Part shown: one piece after another, positions 8,271 through 17,500 of the stretch | Numbering within the stretch: position 1 is the first letter of the stretch | How the letters are laid out: every line of letters begins with the position of its first letter | Assembly: GCA_963807385.1 (NCBI GenBank) | Contig: CAWEBQ010000002.1 | Span: 744,001-808,000, forward strand | Source of the DNA: JBDTSW01 sp963807385 | GTDB taxonomy: Bacteria > Actinomycetota > Thermoleophilia > Solirubrobacterales > 70-9 | Reading direction: 5' to 3' | Length of the DNA stretch: 64,000 nucleotides | Position numbers and translations under genes: made by a program | The notes under the pieces: model-generated | Told to the model about the DNA's origin: nothing | Databases searched by the model: none | Seen by the model: the letters and a program-made list of their open reading frames with translations, nothing else

Positions 8271-9596
8271 TCAGAGAGTCGGCGCGAACGACAGCCGGCT
8301 GGGGTAGTTGGAGTGGTCGTAGATGAACTGGATCCGGTCGGTGGCGTTCTGCTGGCGGACGGCGAGCGCCACGGTCATGTTGCCCGCCAGGCTGATGTCG
8401 ATCGGGTAATCGATGCGCACCTGGATCGGCGTCCAGCCGGTCGGATAGGTCGACGTGGAGCAGACGAACTGCGCGAGCACGCGCGGCGGGATGACCGAGA
8501 CGACCGTCAGCACCTGGCTGCAGCTCCAGCCCGGCAGCGCGGCGCCCTCGGGGACGTAGACGTCGGCCGTGGCCACGAGGCTGCCGAGGTTGAGCGGCTG
8601 GATCAGGGCGACGCAGATCGTCCCGGCGGCGGCGCTCGCGGTCGGCTGGCGCGTGTACAGCGTCATCCCGGCCTCCCGCGTTACTGCCAGGTTCAGCGTC
8701 GGCGTGACCCAGCGGTGGATCGAGGTGCTCCCGGCGCCCAGGTTGCACCCGCCGCCGCTCGAGTTCGTGTTGAGCTGCAGCCCCGGCGCGCCGGCGACGT
8801 CGGTCGAGTAGTCCGGGAGGGTGCCGGAGCCCGACGGCGGGGGAACCCGGAACGCGTGGTCGGGTCCCGACGCGGTCCCGCAGTTGCCGGTGGTGTTGTG
8901 GGTGGTGTGCGTGGAGGGGGTTGCCTGCGCCGGGTTGCATCCGGCCGCCGCCGAGGTCTGCGTGTCCGAGAGCCAGTAGTTGACCTGATCGGACTCCTCA
9001 CCCGGATCGGGTGGCGCCGTGTCACCCGTCACTCCCTCGTTGGGGTCGGAGACGTCGGACTGAACCTCGAAGTAGCCGCGCTCCGGAGAGACGGGGGTCG
9101 CGTTCACGCTGGCCGCGACGACGACGCGCTTGAAGTTCTGGGTCCCGGCCACGTTCGGGTCGTCCCGCCACGTGACGAACCGGTACAGGTCGCCGGACAC
9201 GTCCCCGTTCGTGAACGGGACCGGCCCGGGCTCCACCGCACCTCCGATGCCGTCCACGACCATCGCGGCGGGATCGGTCCCGTCCCGATTGACCGCGAAG
9301 CTCGCGCCCGTGATCCGGGTCCGCGGATCGTCGGGGTCCGCGCTGGCCACCGGGGCGCTAGTCATCGCGACCTGGGCGTAGTCGAGGTTGCGGATCGCCT
9401 CGAGCTCGCGCTCGGCGGCGTTCACCGCCACCTGGCCGCCCTCCGCCCGCAGGGTGTTGCGCCGCCCGCTGTCCACGATCTGGAGCGCGGCGAGCGAGGC
9501 CAGGATCAGCAGGAACGCGGCGATCGTCACCTCGACCACGGTCATGCCGTCCTCGGCCCTGATCCGGCGTCCTGGGCTCCGGGCGGCATCCGTCAC
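8271..9596 (-). CDS. Minor pilin, PilV-like (copy 1)
   Basis: 441 residues. The prepilin signature is EDG/MTVVEVTIAAFLLILAS near residue 17: Gly before the cut, then the hydrophobic helix with Glu at mature position 5. After it come the amphipathic stretch VNAAERELEAIRNLDYAQVA, typical of PilV-like minor pilins, and a large extracellular part with several cysteines. It contains RYVTWRDD near the middle and a C-terminal domain with SIHRWVTPTLNL and STYPTGWTPIQVRIDYP. It is clearly paralogous to the gene at 10243-11664. It overlaps the PilW-like gene upstream by 4 nt and is the last pilin before the peptidase. Probably a pilus-tip or priming component; ligand unknown. Confidence 0.85.
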   Translation of the reverse strand: MTDAARSPGRRIRAEDGMTVVEVTIAAFLLILASLAALQIVDSGRRNTLRAEGGQVAVNAAERELEAIRNLDYAQVAMTSAPVASADPDDPRTRITGASFAVNRDGTDPAAMVVDGIGGAVEPGPVPFTNGDVSGDLYRFVTWRDDPNVAGTQNFKRVVVAASVNATPVSPERGYFEVQSDVSDPNEGVTGDTAPPDPGEESDQVNYWLSDTQTSAAAGCNPAQATPSTHTTHNTTGNCGTASGPDHAFRVPPPSGSGTLPDYSTDVAGAPGLQLNTNSSGGGCNLGAGSTSIHRWVTPTLNLAVTREAGMTLYTRQPTASAAAGTICVALIQPLNLGSLVATADVYVPEGAALPGWSCSQVLTVVSVIPPRVLAQFVCSTSTYPTGWTPIQVRIDYPIDISLAGNMTVALAVRQQNATDRIQFIYDHSNYPSRLSFAPTL

Positions 9597-10186
9597 GAGA
9601 GGTCCGCCTCGTTGCGCAGCGTGACCCCGTCGGTGAGCGTGATCGCATCGTCACCCCCGGCGGCGGGCAACAGCAGCGTGATGCCGATGTAGTCCGGGTC
9701 CTCAGCTGGCGAGGCCGTGAACGGCGTCGTGTTGTCGAGCCCGTCGGCGAGGGTCACGGTGGCCGCCGGCGCGGTGCCGGGCTGCCCCTCCCCCCGGGAG
9801 CAGGCGGTAACAGTGCACGCGTAGGTCACGGCGCAACGGATCGCCGGTGCTGTGGAGGTGGACGGATCGCCGCCGCAGACCTCGCGGCGCACCCACGTGT
9901 CGAAGGTCAGCGAGGTCGGCTCCACGCCCCGGACCGCGTAGGACTGGCGGAGCTCCCGGCTCAGGCGCTCCATCAGGGTGCGGGCCTGCTGGATCTGTGC
10001 CGCGCGGCCCCGCAGCTCTGGCTCGCTGCGGCTGACGACGCTCGTGAGCTGCACCACCGCGCCCAGCATCAGCAGCAGGATGAGGATGGCCATGAGCATC
10101 TCGGGCAGCGTGTAGCCGCCCTCGTCGGATCGCAGGCGCTTGTAGCTCCGGCCCTCGCTCATTGGCACGCGCCCAGACGGGCGCAT
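9593..10186 (-). CDS. Minor pilin, PilW-like (copy 1)
   Basis: 197 residues. The type III signal is SDEGG/YTLPEMLMAILILLLML near residue 24, with Glu at mature position 5. It is followed by AAQIQQARTLMERLSRELRQSYAV, the conserved helix of PilW/PulJ-like minor pilins. Four cysteines sit in a central loop (VCGGDPS, IRCAVTYACTVTACSR). The C-terminal half ends in YIGITLLLPAAGGDDAITLTDGVTLRNEADLS, very similar to the end of the gene at 11664-12251 (VGIRLAFAAEGPEDAITLEDGVALRNE). The ATG eight codons downstream (MSEGRS) is an alternative start. Forms a pair with the PilV-like gene downstream (4-nt overlap). Confidence 0.85.
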   Translation of the reverse strand: MRPSGRVPMSEGRSYKRLRSDEGGYTLPEMLMAILILLLMLGAVVQLTSVVSRSEPELRGRAAQIQQARTLMERLSRELRQSYAVRGVEPTSLTFDTWVRREVCGGDPSTSTAPAIRCAVTYACTVTACSRGEGQPGTAPAATVTLADGLDNTTPFTASPAEDPDYIGITLLLPAAGGDDAITLTDGVTLRNEADLS

Positions 10187-10242
10187 CCCCCCATCGGCGC
10201 GCCCGCGCGACGACTAAAGCCGCGCCGGCCGTGGTGACCCGG

Positions 10243-11664
10243 TCAGTTGAAGATCGGCAGGAGCGAGCTCGTCTGCAGCTCCAGCCGGCTGTCGAAGCTC
10301 GGCGTGTCGTAGTTGAATTGCAGGCCGTCTCCGGGGAGGGTCCCGTTGCGGTGGACGGCGAGCGCGAGGCCCACGCGAGTGCCCGGGAGCAGGTGTACCG
10401 CCCCGCCGTTCACCGCCGCGAAGTGCATCGGAATCTCGATCTCACCCCACTCACCGCTGGGCCAGCTGGCCTCCGAGTACGGGAAGTGGTCGGCCGCGAC
10501 GGGATCGTCGAGATTGAGCACCGGGGTATCGACCGGAACGCCGAGCAGGTTGAGCTGACGCGTGAACAGCCAGACGCAGATCCGGCCGGGATGGACGGCG
10601 CCGTTGACCGTCTGCGTCCACAACGAGAGCGTCCCGCGGCCGTCGAGGAGGATGTCGTGGTCGTCGGGGATCGGGGGTGAGAGCCAGCGGTGGGTCTTCC
10701 ACTGCTTACTTGACTCCAGCAGGCCGCCGAGGTTCAGTGGCAGGCAGCCGGTCTGTCCCAGCAGGCCGCTGGGCACCCGCATCTGCAGGCCGCGGTCGTC
10801 CCCCGGATTCTGGTTCGGCTCGACGTCGGTCGCGTAGTCGTAGAGCGGCTGATCGTCCGGCGGATGGGCCGGGTCGAGCGGGGGAGCTTCCGTGAACATC
10901 AGGTCGGGGGCGCCTGCGGTGCTACCCGTCTTCAGGCCCGCGCTGCAGGTTCCGAGCGTGTTGTGCGTCAGGTGATCGGCGACGATGGGCTGCCGCGTCC
11001 CATGGTTGCACGGGGTGTCGGTTAGCCAGAACTGCCAACCCGGGTCCTCGTCCTCGCCCGGCGGGAGCGGGTTGTCAACGCGCTCGGCCTCGGGGTCGGT
11101 GATCTCCGAGTGAGCCTCCTGGTAGATCCGCTCGCCGCCCGAGCCGGTCGGGTCGACTAGGGCCGCGACGATCACGCGCTTCTTGTCCTGCCCCCCGGGG
11201 CAGAGCGCCTCTGGGCAGGTGTCGTCGTTCAGCCATACGACGTAGCGATACATCTGGCCCGAGACGTCGCCGCTCGAAAACGGCGTCGGGCCGTGCGAAA
11301 TCGCCGCCCCCGCAATCGTCCCGCCCCCTTGCAACGCGCCCCCCTCGACCACGAGCGACCGCGGGTCGGTGCCGTCGCGGGCCAGGGCGAAGGTGGCGCC
11401 GGAGACGCGCCAGTCGGGATGAGCCTCGTCCATGGCATGCGCAGGAGCGGCGGTGAGCGCCACCTGATCGAACGGGAGGTCGCGGATCCGCTCGACCTCC
11501 TCCTGGAGGGCGTTTACCTGCACCTGGCTCTGCTCGGCCCTGTACGTGCTTCGCGCTGCCGTGTCAACGGCGGTCAGCACCGCGATCCCGGCCACGACGA
11601 GTATCAGCGCCGCGACCATCGCCTCGACGACGGTGAACCCCTGCTGGCGGCCAAGCGGTGCCAT
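10243..11664 (-). CDS. Minor pilin, PilV-like (copy 2)
   Basis: 473 residues. Prepilin signature RQQG/FTVVEAMVAALILVVAG near residue 9, Glu at mature position 5, then VNALQEEVERIRDLPFDQVALTAAPAH. The same blocks as in copy 1 (8271-9596) recur in the same order: SGATFALARDGTDPRSLVVEG, SSGDVSGQMYRYVVW, DKKRVIVAALVDPTG, WQFWLTDTPC, HLTHNTLGTC, THRWLSPP and QLNLLGVP. This shows that the two arose by duplication and then diverged. It overlaps the stop of the PilW-like copy 2 by one base. Extracellular domain function unknown; several Cys pairs could form disulfides. Confidence 0.85.
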   Translation of the reverse strand: MAPLGRQQGFTVVEAMVAALILVVAGIAVLTAVDTAARSTYRAEQSQVQVNALQEEVERIRDLPFDQVALTAAPAHAMDEAHPDWRVSGATFALARDGTDPRSLVVEGGALQGGGTIAGAAISHGPTPFSSGDVSGQMYRYVVWLNDDTCPEALCPGGQDKKRVIVAALVDPTGSGGERIYQEAHSEITDPEAERVDNPLPPGEDEDPGWQFWLTDTPCNHGTRQPIVADHLTHNTLGTCSAGLKTGSTAGAPDLMFTEAPPLDPAHPPDDQPLYDYATDVEPNQNPGDDRGLQMRVPSGLLGQTGCLPLNLGGLLESSKQWKTHRWLSPPIPDDHDILLDGRGTLSLWTQTVNGAVHPGRICVWLFTRQLNLLGVPVDTPVLNLDDPVAADHFPYSEASWPSGEWGEIEIPMHFAAVNGGAVHLLPGTRVGLALAVHRNGTLPGDGLQFNYDTPSFDSRLELQTSSLLPIFN

Positions 11665-12251
11665 CAGACCTCCGGCGCGTCGGAGGGCGACTCGTTGCGA
11701 AGCGCCACGCCGTCCTCCAGCGTGATCGCATCCTCCGGCCCCTCGGCGGCGAACGCGAGGCGGATGCCGACGAAGGTGGGCGCGGCCGCGCTCGGCGCGT
11801 AGCTGAAGACGGTGGTGTCAAGCAGGCCGTCGACGACCTGGACCGGGGGGCCGGGCGCGCTCCCGTCCGGGTTCGCGGCGACCCGGGTGCACGAGTGCGA
11901 CGCGCACGTGTAGGTGACCCGGCACGGGATCGACGGGCCGGCAGCCGAGCCCGTGCACGTTGCGCGCTTGACGTAGGTGACGATGGAGATCTGTGAGGCG
12001 CCGGCCGCCGGGATGCTCCAGCCCTGCCGCAGCTCCCGCGAGAGCGACTCGGCGAACACCCGGGCATCCGCGATCTGCGCTGCGCGGGTGCTCACGCGCG
12101 GCTCGGCTCGCAGGCCGGTGGTGAACAGGGCCACGCAGGATCCGATCAGGGCAAGGGCAAGTCCTGCCCCGACGAGCAGCTCCGTGAGCACGAACCCGCC
12201 CTCCGAACGGAACCCGCAGGCAACGGTTCGAGTCGGGGTTCGCCGGGTCAT
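11664..12251 (-). CDS. Minor pilin, PilW-like (copy 2)
   Basis: 195 residues from ATG 12251. The open frame extends to 12410, but that part lies inside the PilX-like gene and has no signal. Prepilin signature RSEGG/FVLTELLVGAGLALALIG near residue 17, with Glu at mature 5, then STRAAQIADARVFAESLSRELRQGWSI, the PilW/PulJ helix. It carries a four-cysteine loop (TCTGS, IPCRVTYTCASHSC) like that of copy 1. The C-terminus DAITLEDGVALRNE repeats that of copy 1. Its start is one base after the upstream stop, so pilX-pilW2-pilV2-pilW1-pilV1 are tightly packed. Confidence 0.85.
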   Translation of the reverse strand: MTRRTPTRTVACGFRSEGGFVLTELLVGAGLALALIGSCVALFTTGLRAEPRVSTRAAQIADARVFAESLSRELRQGWSIPAAGASQISIVTYVKRATCTGSAAGPSIPCRVTYTCASHSCTRVAANPDGSAPGPPVQVVDGLLDTTVFSYAPSAAAPTFVGIRLAFAAEGPEDAITLEDGVALRNESPSDAPEV

Positions 12252-12252
12252 C

Positions 12253-13647
12253 TCAGCACCCCGCGTCGGGCGGCGCCCCTGGCGCCGGGTTGCACTCGAC
12301 GAAGCGGTCCACGACGTAGTGCGGGGAGGCCGCCGGGAGCTCGAAACCGGCGGCGCCGTTGTCCGCGTAGATCCGCGCGTTCGAGTTGATCTGGATCGTC
12401 TTGCCGGCAAGCGCGCCGCAGTAGGTGGAGTTGCTGTTCATGTTGATCGCCGTCCGTGGCGCGTAGATCACGAAGTTCTGCTCGCAATCGCCGGCGACCT
12501 GGGTGTTGGACGAGAGGCTGATCGAGCTTGGCCGCGTCTCCGACCCGAGGAAGTACATGCCCACATTGGTCGCCGCCCCGGCCGTCGAGGTGATGCGCGA
12601 GTTGCTCGACAGGCTGAGTTGCGCCGTGCCAGGGGCTAGGCCGCACGCCTCGGGCGAGTCGAAGTAGATCCGCACCGTCGCCCCGGCGGCGATGAAGAGC
12701 GTGGTGTTGCTGCTCATCGTCAGACGGCAGAAGCTGTAGGTGTCGCCGGCGAGCGTGAGCGAGCTGTTCGAGGACATCGAGAGCTCCCGGGCGGCGCACG
12801 AACCGGCGCTTCCGTCGCCCTGCAGGCGGTTAAAGCACACCCGGGAGAGCTGGCCGCTGATCAGGTCCTGGCCGAAGAAGCGCGCGTTGTCGTTGTTCGT
12901 CGCCGCATCGCCCTGGTTTACGGGCGGGAGGGTCAGCGGCGCCTGGGGGACGTTCGCCGGACTGAGCTGCGTCTGGCAGCTCGGATACACGTAGCTCGAG
13001 TACCACCGGGCGTTGCTCACCGCCGACATGGTCCGCCCGACGCCCACGCTCGCCACGCCGCAGATCCTGGCGTTCGAGGCCATCGTGATGTCGCCGTTGG
13101 TCGCGACGCCAGTGAGCACCTCGGCGTTCGAGCTCATGTGGATCCAGTCCTGCGCCTTCACGGTGGCGTCGGCGAACATCCGCTGGCCGCCCGAGGACAC
13201 AGCGCCCACGTCCACGCGCCTTGCGACGCCGTCGGAGTTGCCGCTGGCGACGATCTCGAGCGCACCGTCGGTGGGACGAACCGTGTAGCTGAACGTTTCA
13301 CCGTGCATCGAGCCGACCGAGGCCGGACACCAGCCGTTGACGGTCGCCGCGGTGAAAACCTGGCCGCCGTCCGTGACTACGCATGGCTGGGCGGGCGTCG
13401 TCGGGATCCGGTTGTAGTGCAGCAGGGCCTGGCTCACACCGGCCTCGGCCACCAGCAGTGCCGCCTTGGTGTCCGAGTCGCGGGAGGCGCCGCGCTGGGC
13501 CTGGACGGCCGAGGTGATCGCCACGCCGACGACGGCGGAGACCGCGAGGAGCATCATCAGGACGGTGGGCACGGCGAAGCCCGCCTCCCTGCTGGTCATC
13601 CACCGCCTGGAGACCGAGGCCGCGGGTGTCGATCGACGCCGCATCAC
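12253..13647 (-). CDS. PilX-like pilus protein with an SSN-repeat beta domain (copy 1)
   Basis: 464 residues. The N-terminus resembles PilX: a membrane helix GFAVPTVLMMLLAVSAVVGVAI near residue 23 that lacks the usual Glu5, then QRGASRDSDTKAALLVAEAGVSQAL. From about residue 165 to 450 a short motif recurs: SSNAEV, ASNARI, VSNARW, SSNSSL, SSNTTL, SSNSRI, SSNTQV, NSNSTY and NSNARI. Spaced like rungs, these suggest a right-handed beta-helix or a similar solenoid. Paired cysteines include YSFCRLTM and EACGLAPG. The start is GTG 13647 or ATG 13644, behind AGGTAGGTG. First gene after the pilA terminator. A paralogue lies at 56556-58061. Probably a pilus-associated or adhesive protein; this is inference. 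Confidence 0.75.
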   Translation of the reverse strand: MMRRRSTPAASVSRRWMTSREAGFAVPTVLMMLLAVSAVVGVAITSAVQAQRGASRDSDTKAALLVAEAGVSQALLHYNRIPTTPAQPCVVTDGGQVFTAATVNGWCPASVGSMHGETFSYTVRPTDGALEIVASGNSDGVARRVDVGAVSSGGQRMFADATVKAQDWIHMSSNAEVLTGVATNGDITMASNARICGVASVGVGRTMSAVSNARWYSSYVYPSCQTQLSPANVPQAPLTLPPVNQGDAATNNDNARFFGQDLISGQLSRVCFNRLQGDGSAGSCAARELSMSSNSSLTLAGDTYSFCRLTMSSNTTLFIAAGATVRIYFDSPEACGLAPGTAQLSLSSNSRITSTAGAATNVGMYFLGSETRPSSISLSSNTQVAGDCEQNFVIYAPRTAINMNSNSTYCGALAGKTIQINSNARIYADNGAAGFELPAASPHYVVDRFVECNPAPGAPPDAGC

Positions 13648-13730
13648 CTACCTGGTTTCGCGCAGGTACGCGGTTCCTTGAGAATCGCCTCCACATGTAG
13701 CCGGATGTCCTAACGCCCGCGTGGGAACGA

Positions 13731-13760
13731 CGAAGGGCGGGCCCTAGGGCCCGCCCTTCG
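13731..13760. terminator. Perfect 30-bp palindrome after pilA
   Basis: CGAAGGGCGGGCCCT followed by its exact complement, 15-bp arms, 50 nt after the pilA stop and 84 nt before the next gene. It is the strongest hairpin in the region. A T-rich tail is missing, as is common in actinobacteria. It would end or reduce pilA transcription before the minor pilin genes, or protect the pilA 3' end. Confidence 0.7.
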
Positions 13761-13809
13761 AATTCCTGGTGACCGGCCCTTGCGGGGCGGTCAGCTACCG
13801 GAGCTGGTG

Positions 13810-14247
13810 CTAGCCCCAGTCACCGCCGGTCGGACAACCGTCGGTCGCAACCGGAGTACAGGTCAGGTCGACCGTACCGCCCGAGTTACGACTGATGTTG
13901 AACGTCTGGCCGGCGTCCGAGACGACGGTCACCGTGTACGCGTCGGCCGTAAGGCCGGACACGGCAACCGGACTCGGAGCGTCGGTCAGGGTGGGCTCGA
14001 TGCCCTCCAGGATCGCGCCGGTGGCACCAAGGTACGAGCCCTGGTTGTCCGTCGCGTACGTCTCGATAGCCGTCTGGGCTGTCCGGACCGACGCCTTGGC
14101 GTCGGCGTCACGAGCCTTGTCCCTCTGGTTGAAGAACGACGGGATCGCGATCGCGGCCAGCAGGCCGAGGATCAGCATGACGACGAGCAACTCGACCAGG
14201 GTGAAACCTGACTCGCTGCGACTCCGCTCACGGAGCTTCTGGATCAT
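13810..14247 (-). CDS. pilA: Major type IV pilin
   Basis: 145 residues. The leader MIQKLRERSRSESG is cut before FTLVELLVVMLILGLLAAIAIPSFF, the classic N-methylated pilin helix with Glu5. A second helix follows, DADAKASVRTAQTAIETYATDNQGSY, then a small beta domain with a C-terminal cysteine pair (DLTCTPVATDGCP) forming the D-loop. It has a very strong ribosome-binding site (AAGGAGG, 6 nt from ATG), its own promoter, a c-di-GMP-I riboswitch in the leader and a strong palindrome after the stop. All this fits an abundant, separately regulated single-gene message. The helical N-terminal fold is certain; the identity as the main subunit is inferred from size and expression signals. Confidence 0.93.
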   Translation of the reverse strand: MIQKLRERSRSESGFTLVELLVVMLILGLLAAIAIPSFFNQRDKARDADAKASVRTAQTAIETYATDNQGSYLGATGAILEGIEPTLTDAPSPVAVSGLTADAYTVTVVSDAGQTFNISRNSGGTVDLTCTPVATDGCPTGGDWG

Positions 14248-14308
14248 TGGGAACCTCCTTGGACCCTTGACTCGCCAGAGCCCCGAAGCCGATCGGGAGT
14301 CACCATGA

Positions 14309-14396
14309 CCCCGGCGGGAGCTCGGCTGACTCCTTCAACTGGAGTCCCGTGGCTTTGCGTCCCCACCTCGCGGCGGTTTTGCCATTTTCACCGGGG
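14309..14396 (-). promoter_or_regulatory. Cyclic di-GMP-I (GEMM-I) riboswitch in the pilA leader
   Basis: On the minus strand, P1 is CCCCGG (14396-14391) pairing with CCGGGG (14314-14309). Inside come ATGGCAAAACC, then the P2 hairpin CCGCC-GCGA-GGTGG with a GNRA tetraloop, and the hallmark GGACGCAAAGCCAC (about 14364-14350). The second hairpin follows: GGGACTCC, loop, GGAGTC, then AGCCGAGCTCCCG. These are the conserved parts of GEMM-I RNAs. The base aligned with G20 of the Vibrio Vc2 aptamer is G, which favours c-di-GMP over the A20 cGAMP-sensing subclass. Downstream lies a further possible stem, TGACTC...GAGTCA, and then the pilA ribosome-binding site 45 nt on. No T tract is seen, so translational control looks likelier than termination. 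Confidence 0.88.
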
Positions 14397-14416
14397 CACT
14401 GGCCTTTCAGGGGTAT

Positions 14417-14444
14417 CTATCGGCGCGATGGAGCAGCCCTTTAG
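14417..14444 (-). promoter_or_regulatory. Consensus sigma-28/WhiG promoter of pilA
   Basis: Minus strand: CTAAAG (14444-14439), then GCCGATAG (14424-14417). Counted as TAAA-N15-GCCGATAG, it matches the FliA/WhiG consensus TAAA-N15-GCCGATAA at 11 of 12 positions with exact spacing. The start point would fall near 14410, about 15 nt before the riboswitch P1, so the riboswitch is transcribed from it. Confidence 0.8.
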
Positions 14445-14549
14445 GGGTGCATAAGGGGTACATCCGTCCACGTTGGGGGCTGGCCCCCAGGCGAAGGCCG
14501 GGCGCTCACGGCCCGGGCCCCAAGCCCTCGTCAATGAGAAGATTCGCGT

Positions 14550-17500
14550 GTGGATCTGCGGCACGACGGTGGGGAGGGTGCACCCTGCCTGACTGTGCGC
14601 CTCCTCGGAGGCTTCGATCTCGACTCCGCGGACGGTCTCCCCGCGATCGATTCACAGCGGCTCCAGTCGCTCCTGGCCCACCTCGTGCTCCGCCGGGGCG
14701 AGAAGCTGTCGCGTGAGCGCCTCGCGTATCTCTTCTGGCCGGACTCGGAGGAGGCCCAGGCGCGCACGAACCTGCGAAAGGCCATTCACCACCTGCGGAA
14801 CGCCCTTCCCGAGCCCAATTCCTATCTCAAGAGCGAGTCAAGCACCGTCAGCTGGCGCGTGGATGCTCCTGCCCGCCTCGACTTTGCGGAGTTTGAGGAG
14901 CTCTCCGCGGACTCGAGGCGAGCATCCGGCCCGGGTGATGAGAGAAGATCACTGGAGGCCGCCATCGAGCTCTACCGCGGCGATCTCCTGCCCGAGTGCT
15001 ACGACAACTGGATCGTTCCGGAGCGCGAGCGGTTCCGGGGGGAGTTCCTCGGCGCACTGGAGCGGCTGGCCGAGCTTGTCGAGGACGAGGGTGACTATCG
15101 GGGCGCGATCCCTTTCGCGAAGCGGCTCGTCGAAGACGACCCCCTGAACGAGGGGGCATGCGGGCGGCTGATGCGCCTCCACGCGCTGAGCGGCGACCGT
15201 GCCGCCGCCCTGCGCGTGTACCACGCTCTCGCGACCTCGCTCGCCCGGGACACCGGGGTCGAGCCAGGTCCGGAGACGACGGCCGCCTACGAAAGGCTGC
15301 TGGAGGCCGGGGACGTGGAGCCGTCACCGCGCCCCCGCGACGGCCTCCCCATGATGGTCGGGCGAGCCGAGCAACTCCAGGCCCTTAGAGCCGCCTGGCG
15401 CGAGGCCCTCGGCGGCGAGGCCCGCCTCGTCGCGATCACCGGTGACGCCGGTATCGGAAAGTCGCGACTCGCCGAGGAGTTCCTTGGCTGGGTGGCGAGC
15501 CAGGGCTACGAGACTGCGAGCAGCCGTTGCTACGCCGCCGCGGGCGGTCTCGCCTACGCGCCCATCGTCGAGTTCCTGCGCTCCACGCCGATCGCGGCCC
15601 GCCTGCGCCAGCTTGACGACACCTGGCTGGTGGAGCTCGCTCGACTGGTTCCCGAGCTGCTCGAAGAGCGCCCGGAGCTGTCGCGCCCCTCCCCCCTCAC
15701 CGCCGACTGGCAGCGTGCGCGCCTGCTCGACACCGCCTCACGCGGGCTCCTTGGATCGGGCTCTCCGTTGTTGCTCGTGATCGACGATCTCCAGTGGTGC
15801 GATACGGAGACAATCGACTGGTTGCGCTATCTCCTCGCGTCGCGACCGGACGCACCGCTCCTCGTGGTGACCACCGCGCGTTCGGAGGAGCTCCAGGCGG
15901 AGCATCCCGCTCAGGAATTGCTCCTTCAGGCTCGCGGGAGCGGTCACGCCGTCGAGCTCGGGCTGGGTCCCCTCGACGTGGCCGAGACCGAGGCTCTCGC
16001 CCGGAGCGCCTCCGGCCGAGACCTCGGCGAGGCGGGAACCGCCGCAATCTTCCGCGAGACGGAAGGGAACCCGCTGTTCGTCGTCGAGTGGAGCCGTGCA
16101 GGCCTCGCCGCCGAGACCGCGAAGGTGCCGGCGAAGGTCCAGTCCGTGATCGAGGCTCGACTGGGCCAGCTCTCCCCCGACGGCCAGGAGCTGGCGGGCC
16201 TCGCAGCGGCCGTCGGCAGGGCGTTCAGCTTCGCCCTCATCTCGCGGGCGAGCTCGCGCTCCGAGGAGCAACTGGCCGACTCGATGGACGAGCTGACCTC
16301 CCGCGGGATCATCCGCGAGCTGGGAGACGACGCCTACGACTTCTCACACGACAAGCTGCGCCAGGCCGCCTACGGCCGGATCGGCTCTCCTCGCCGGCGG
16401 ATGATGCACCGCCGCGTCGCCCAGGCTCTCGAGCGCGGGACAGCCGACCTCGACGCCGTTGCCGGCGAGCTCGCCGCGCACCTCGAGCAGGCCGGCTGGG
16501 CCGAGCGAGCGGCCGCCTTCTACGCTCAGGCGGCCGAGGTTGCACACCGGGTCTACTCGAACGAGCGCGCCATCGGCCTCTTCGAGAAGGCGCTCGCGCT
16601 TCTCGCCGCCGAGCCCGCCGCCGAGGCACGCGACGCACAGGAGCTGGCGCTTCGGACGGCGCTCGGGGCTCCCCTGGTCAGCATCGAGGGCTACGGGGCG
16701 CCGCGGGTACACGACAACTACCGTCGCTCGGCCGAGCTGTGCGAGCGTCTCGGGACCCCACCCGAACCCCCGGTCCTGCGCGGCCTGGCGCTGGTGAGCA
16801 TCACGCGCGGCGAGCTTCTGCGCGCCCGCGAGCTGGGCGAACAGCTCCTCGAGCGAGGCGAGCGCGAGGACGAGGTCATGGTCCGGGTGGAGGGCAACTA
16901 CGTCCTCGGGGTTACCTCCTTCTGGCTCGGCGAGTTCGCGGTCGCCCGCCGGCAGCTCGAGCGTGCGATCGCCGAGTACCGGCCCGGCGACGCCATGACC
17001 TACCTGGCGATGTACTCCCAGGATCCGCGGATCGTCTGCCTCAGCCGCCTCGCATACGTCCTCCACTACCTGGGTGAGTCCGAACAGGCTGAGGAACGGG
17101 CGCGGGATGCGATTCGCCATGCCGAGGAACTGGAACACCCGTTCAGCCTTGCCTACGCCCTCAACTTCACGGCCTGGCTTGCGATCGACATGGGCGAGCA
17201 CGAACTCGCTCGGGAGCGAGCCGAGCGCATGGCGGCCGTCGCCGACGACCAGCAGCTCGGGTTCATACAGCCGATGGGGACGATCCTGCGCGGCTGGTTC
17301 CTCGCGCGGGAGGGCCAGACCGATGAGGCGGTGGCGCTGATTGGAGAGGGCCTAGACGCCTACGCCCGGAGCGGATGGACCCTGTACCGGCCCTACGCCC
17401 TGGCGCTGCTGGCGCGCGTCTGCATCGACGCGGGGCGAACGGACGACGCGCGCGCGGCGATCACCGAGGCCCTGGACCTCTCGAACCGCACCGGACAGCG

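Noticed and set aside
12253..13647. Reading the repeated SSN codons as a DNA-level repeat or CRISPR-like array
   Set aside because: The repeat is in the protein with variable spacing and varied codons; no direct DNA repeat of constant period exists.
13660..13680. GGAACCGCG upstream of the PilX-like gene, resembling a T-box element
   Set aside because: No stem I, specifier loop or antiterminator can be drawn and the gene is not linked to amino acids, so the match is chance.
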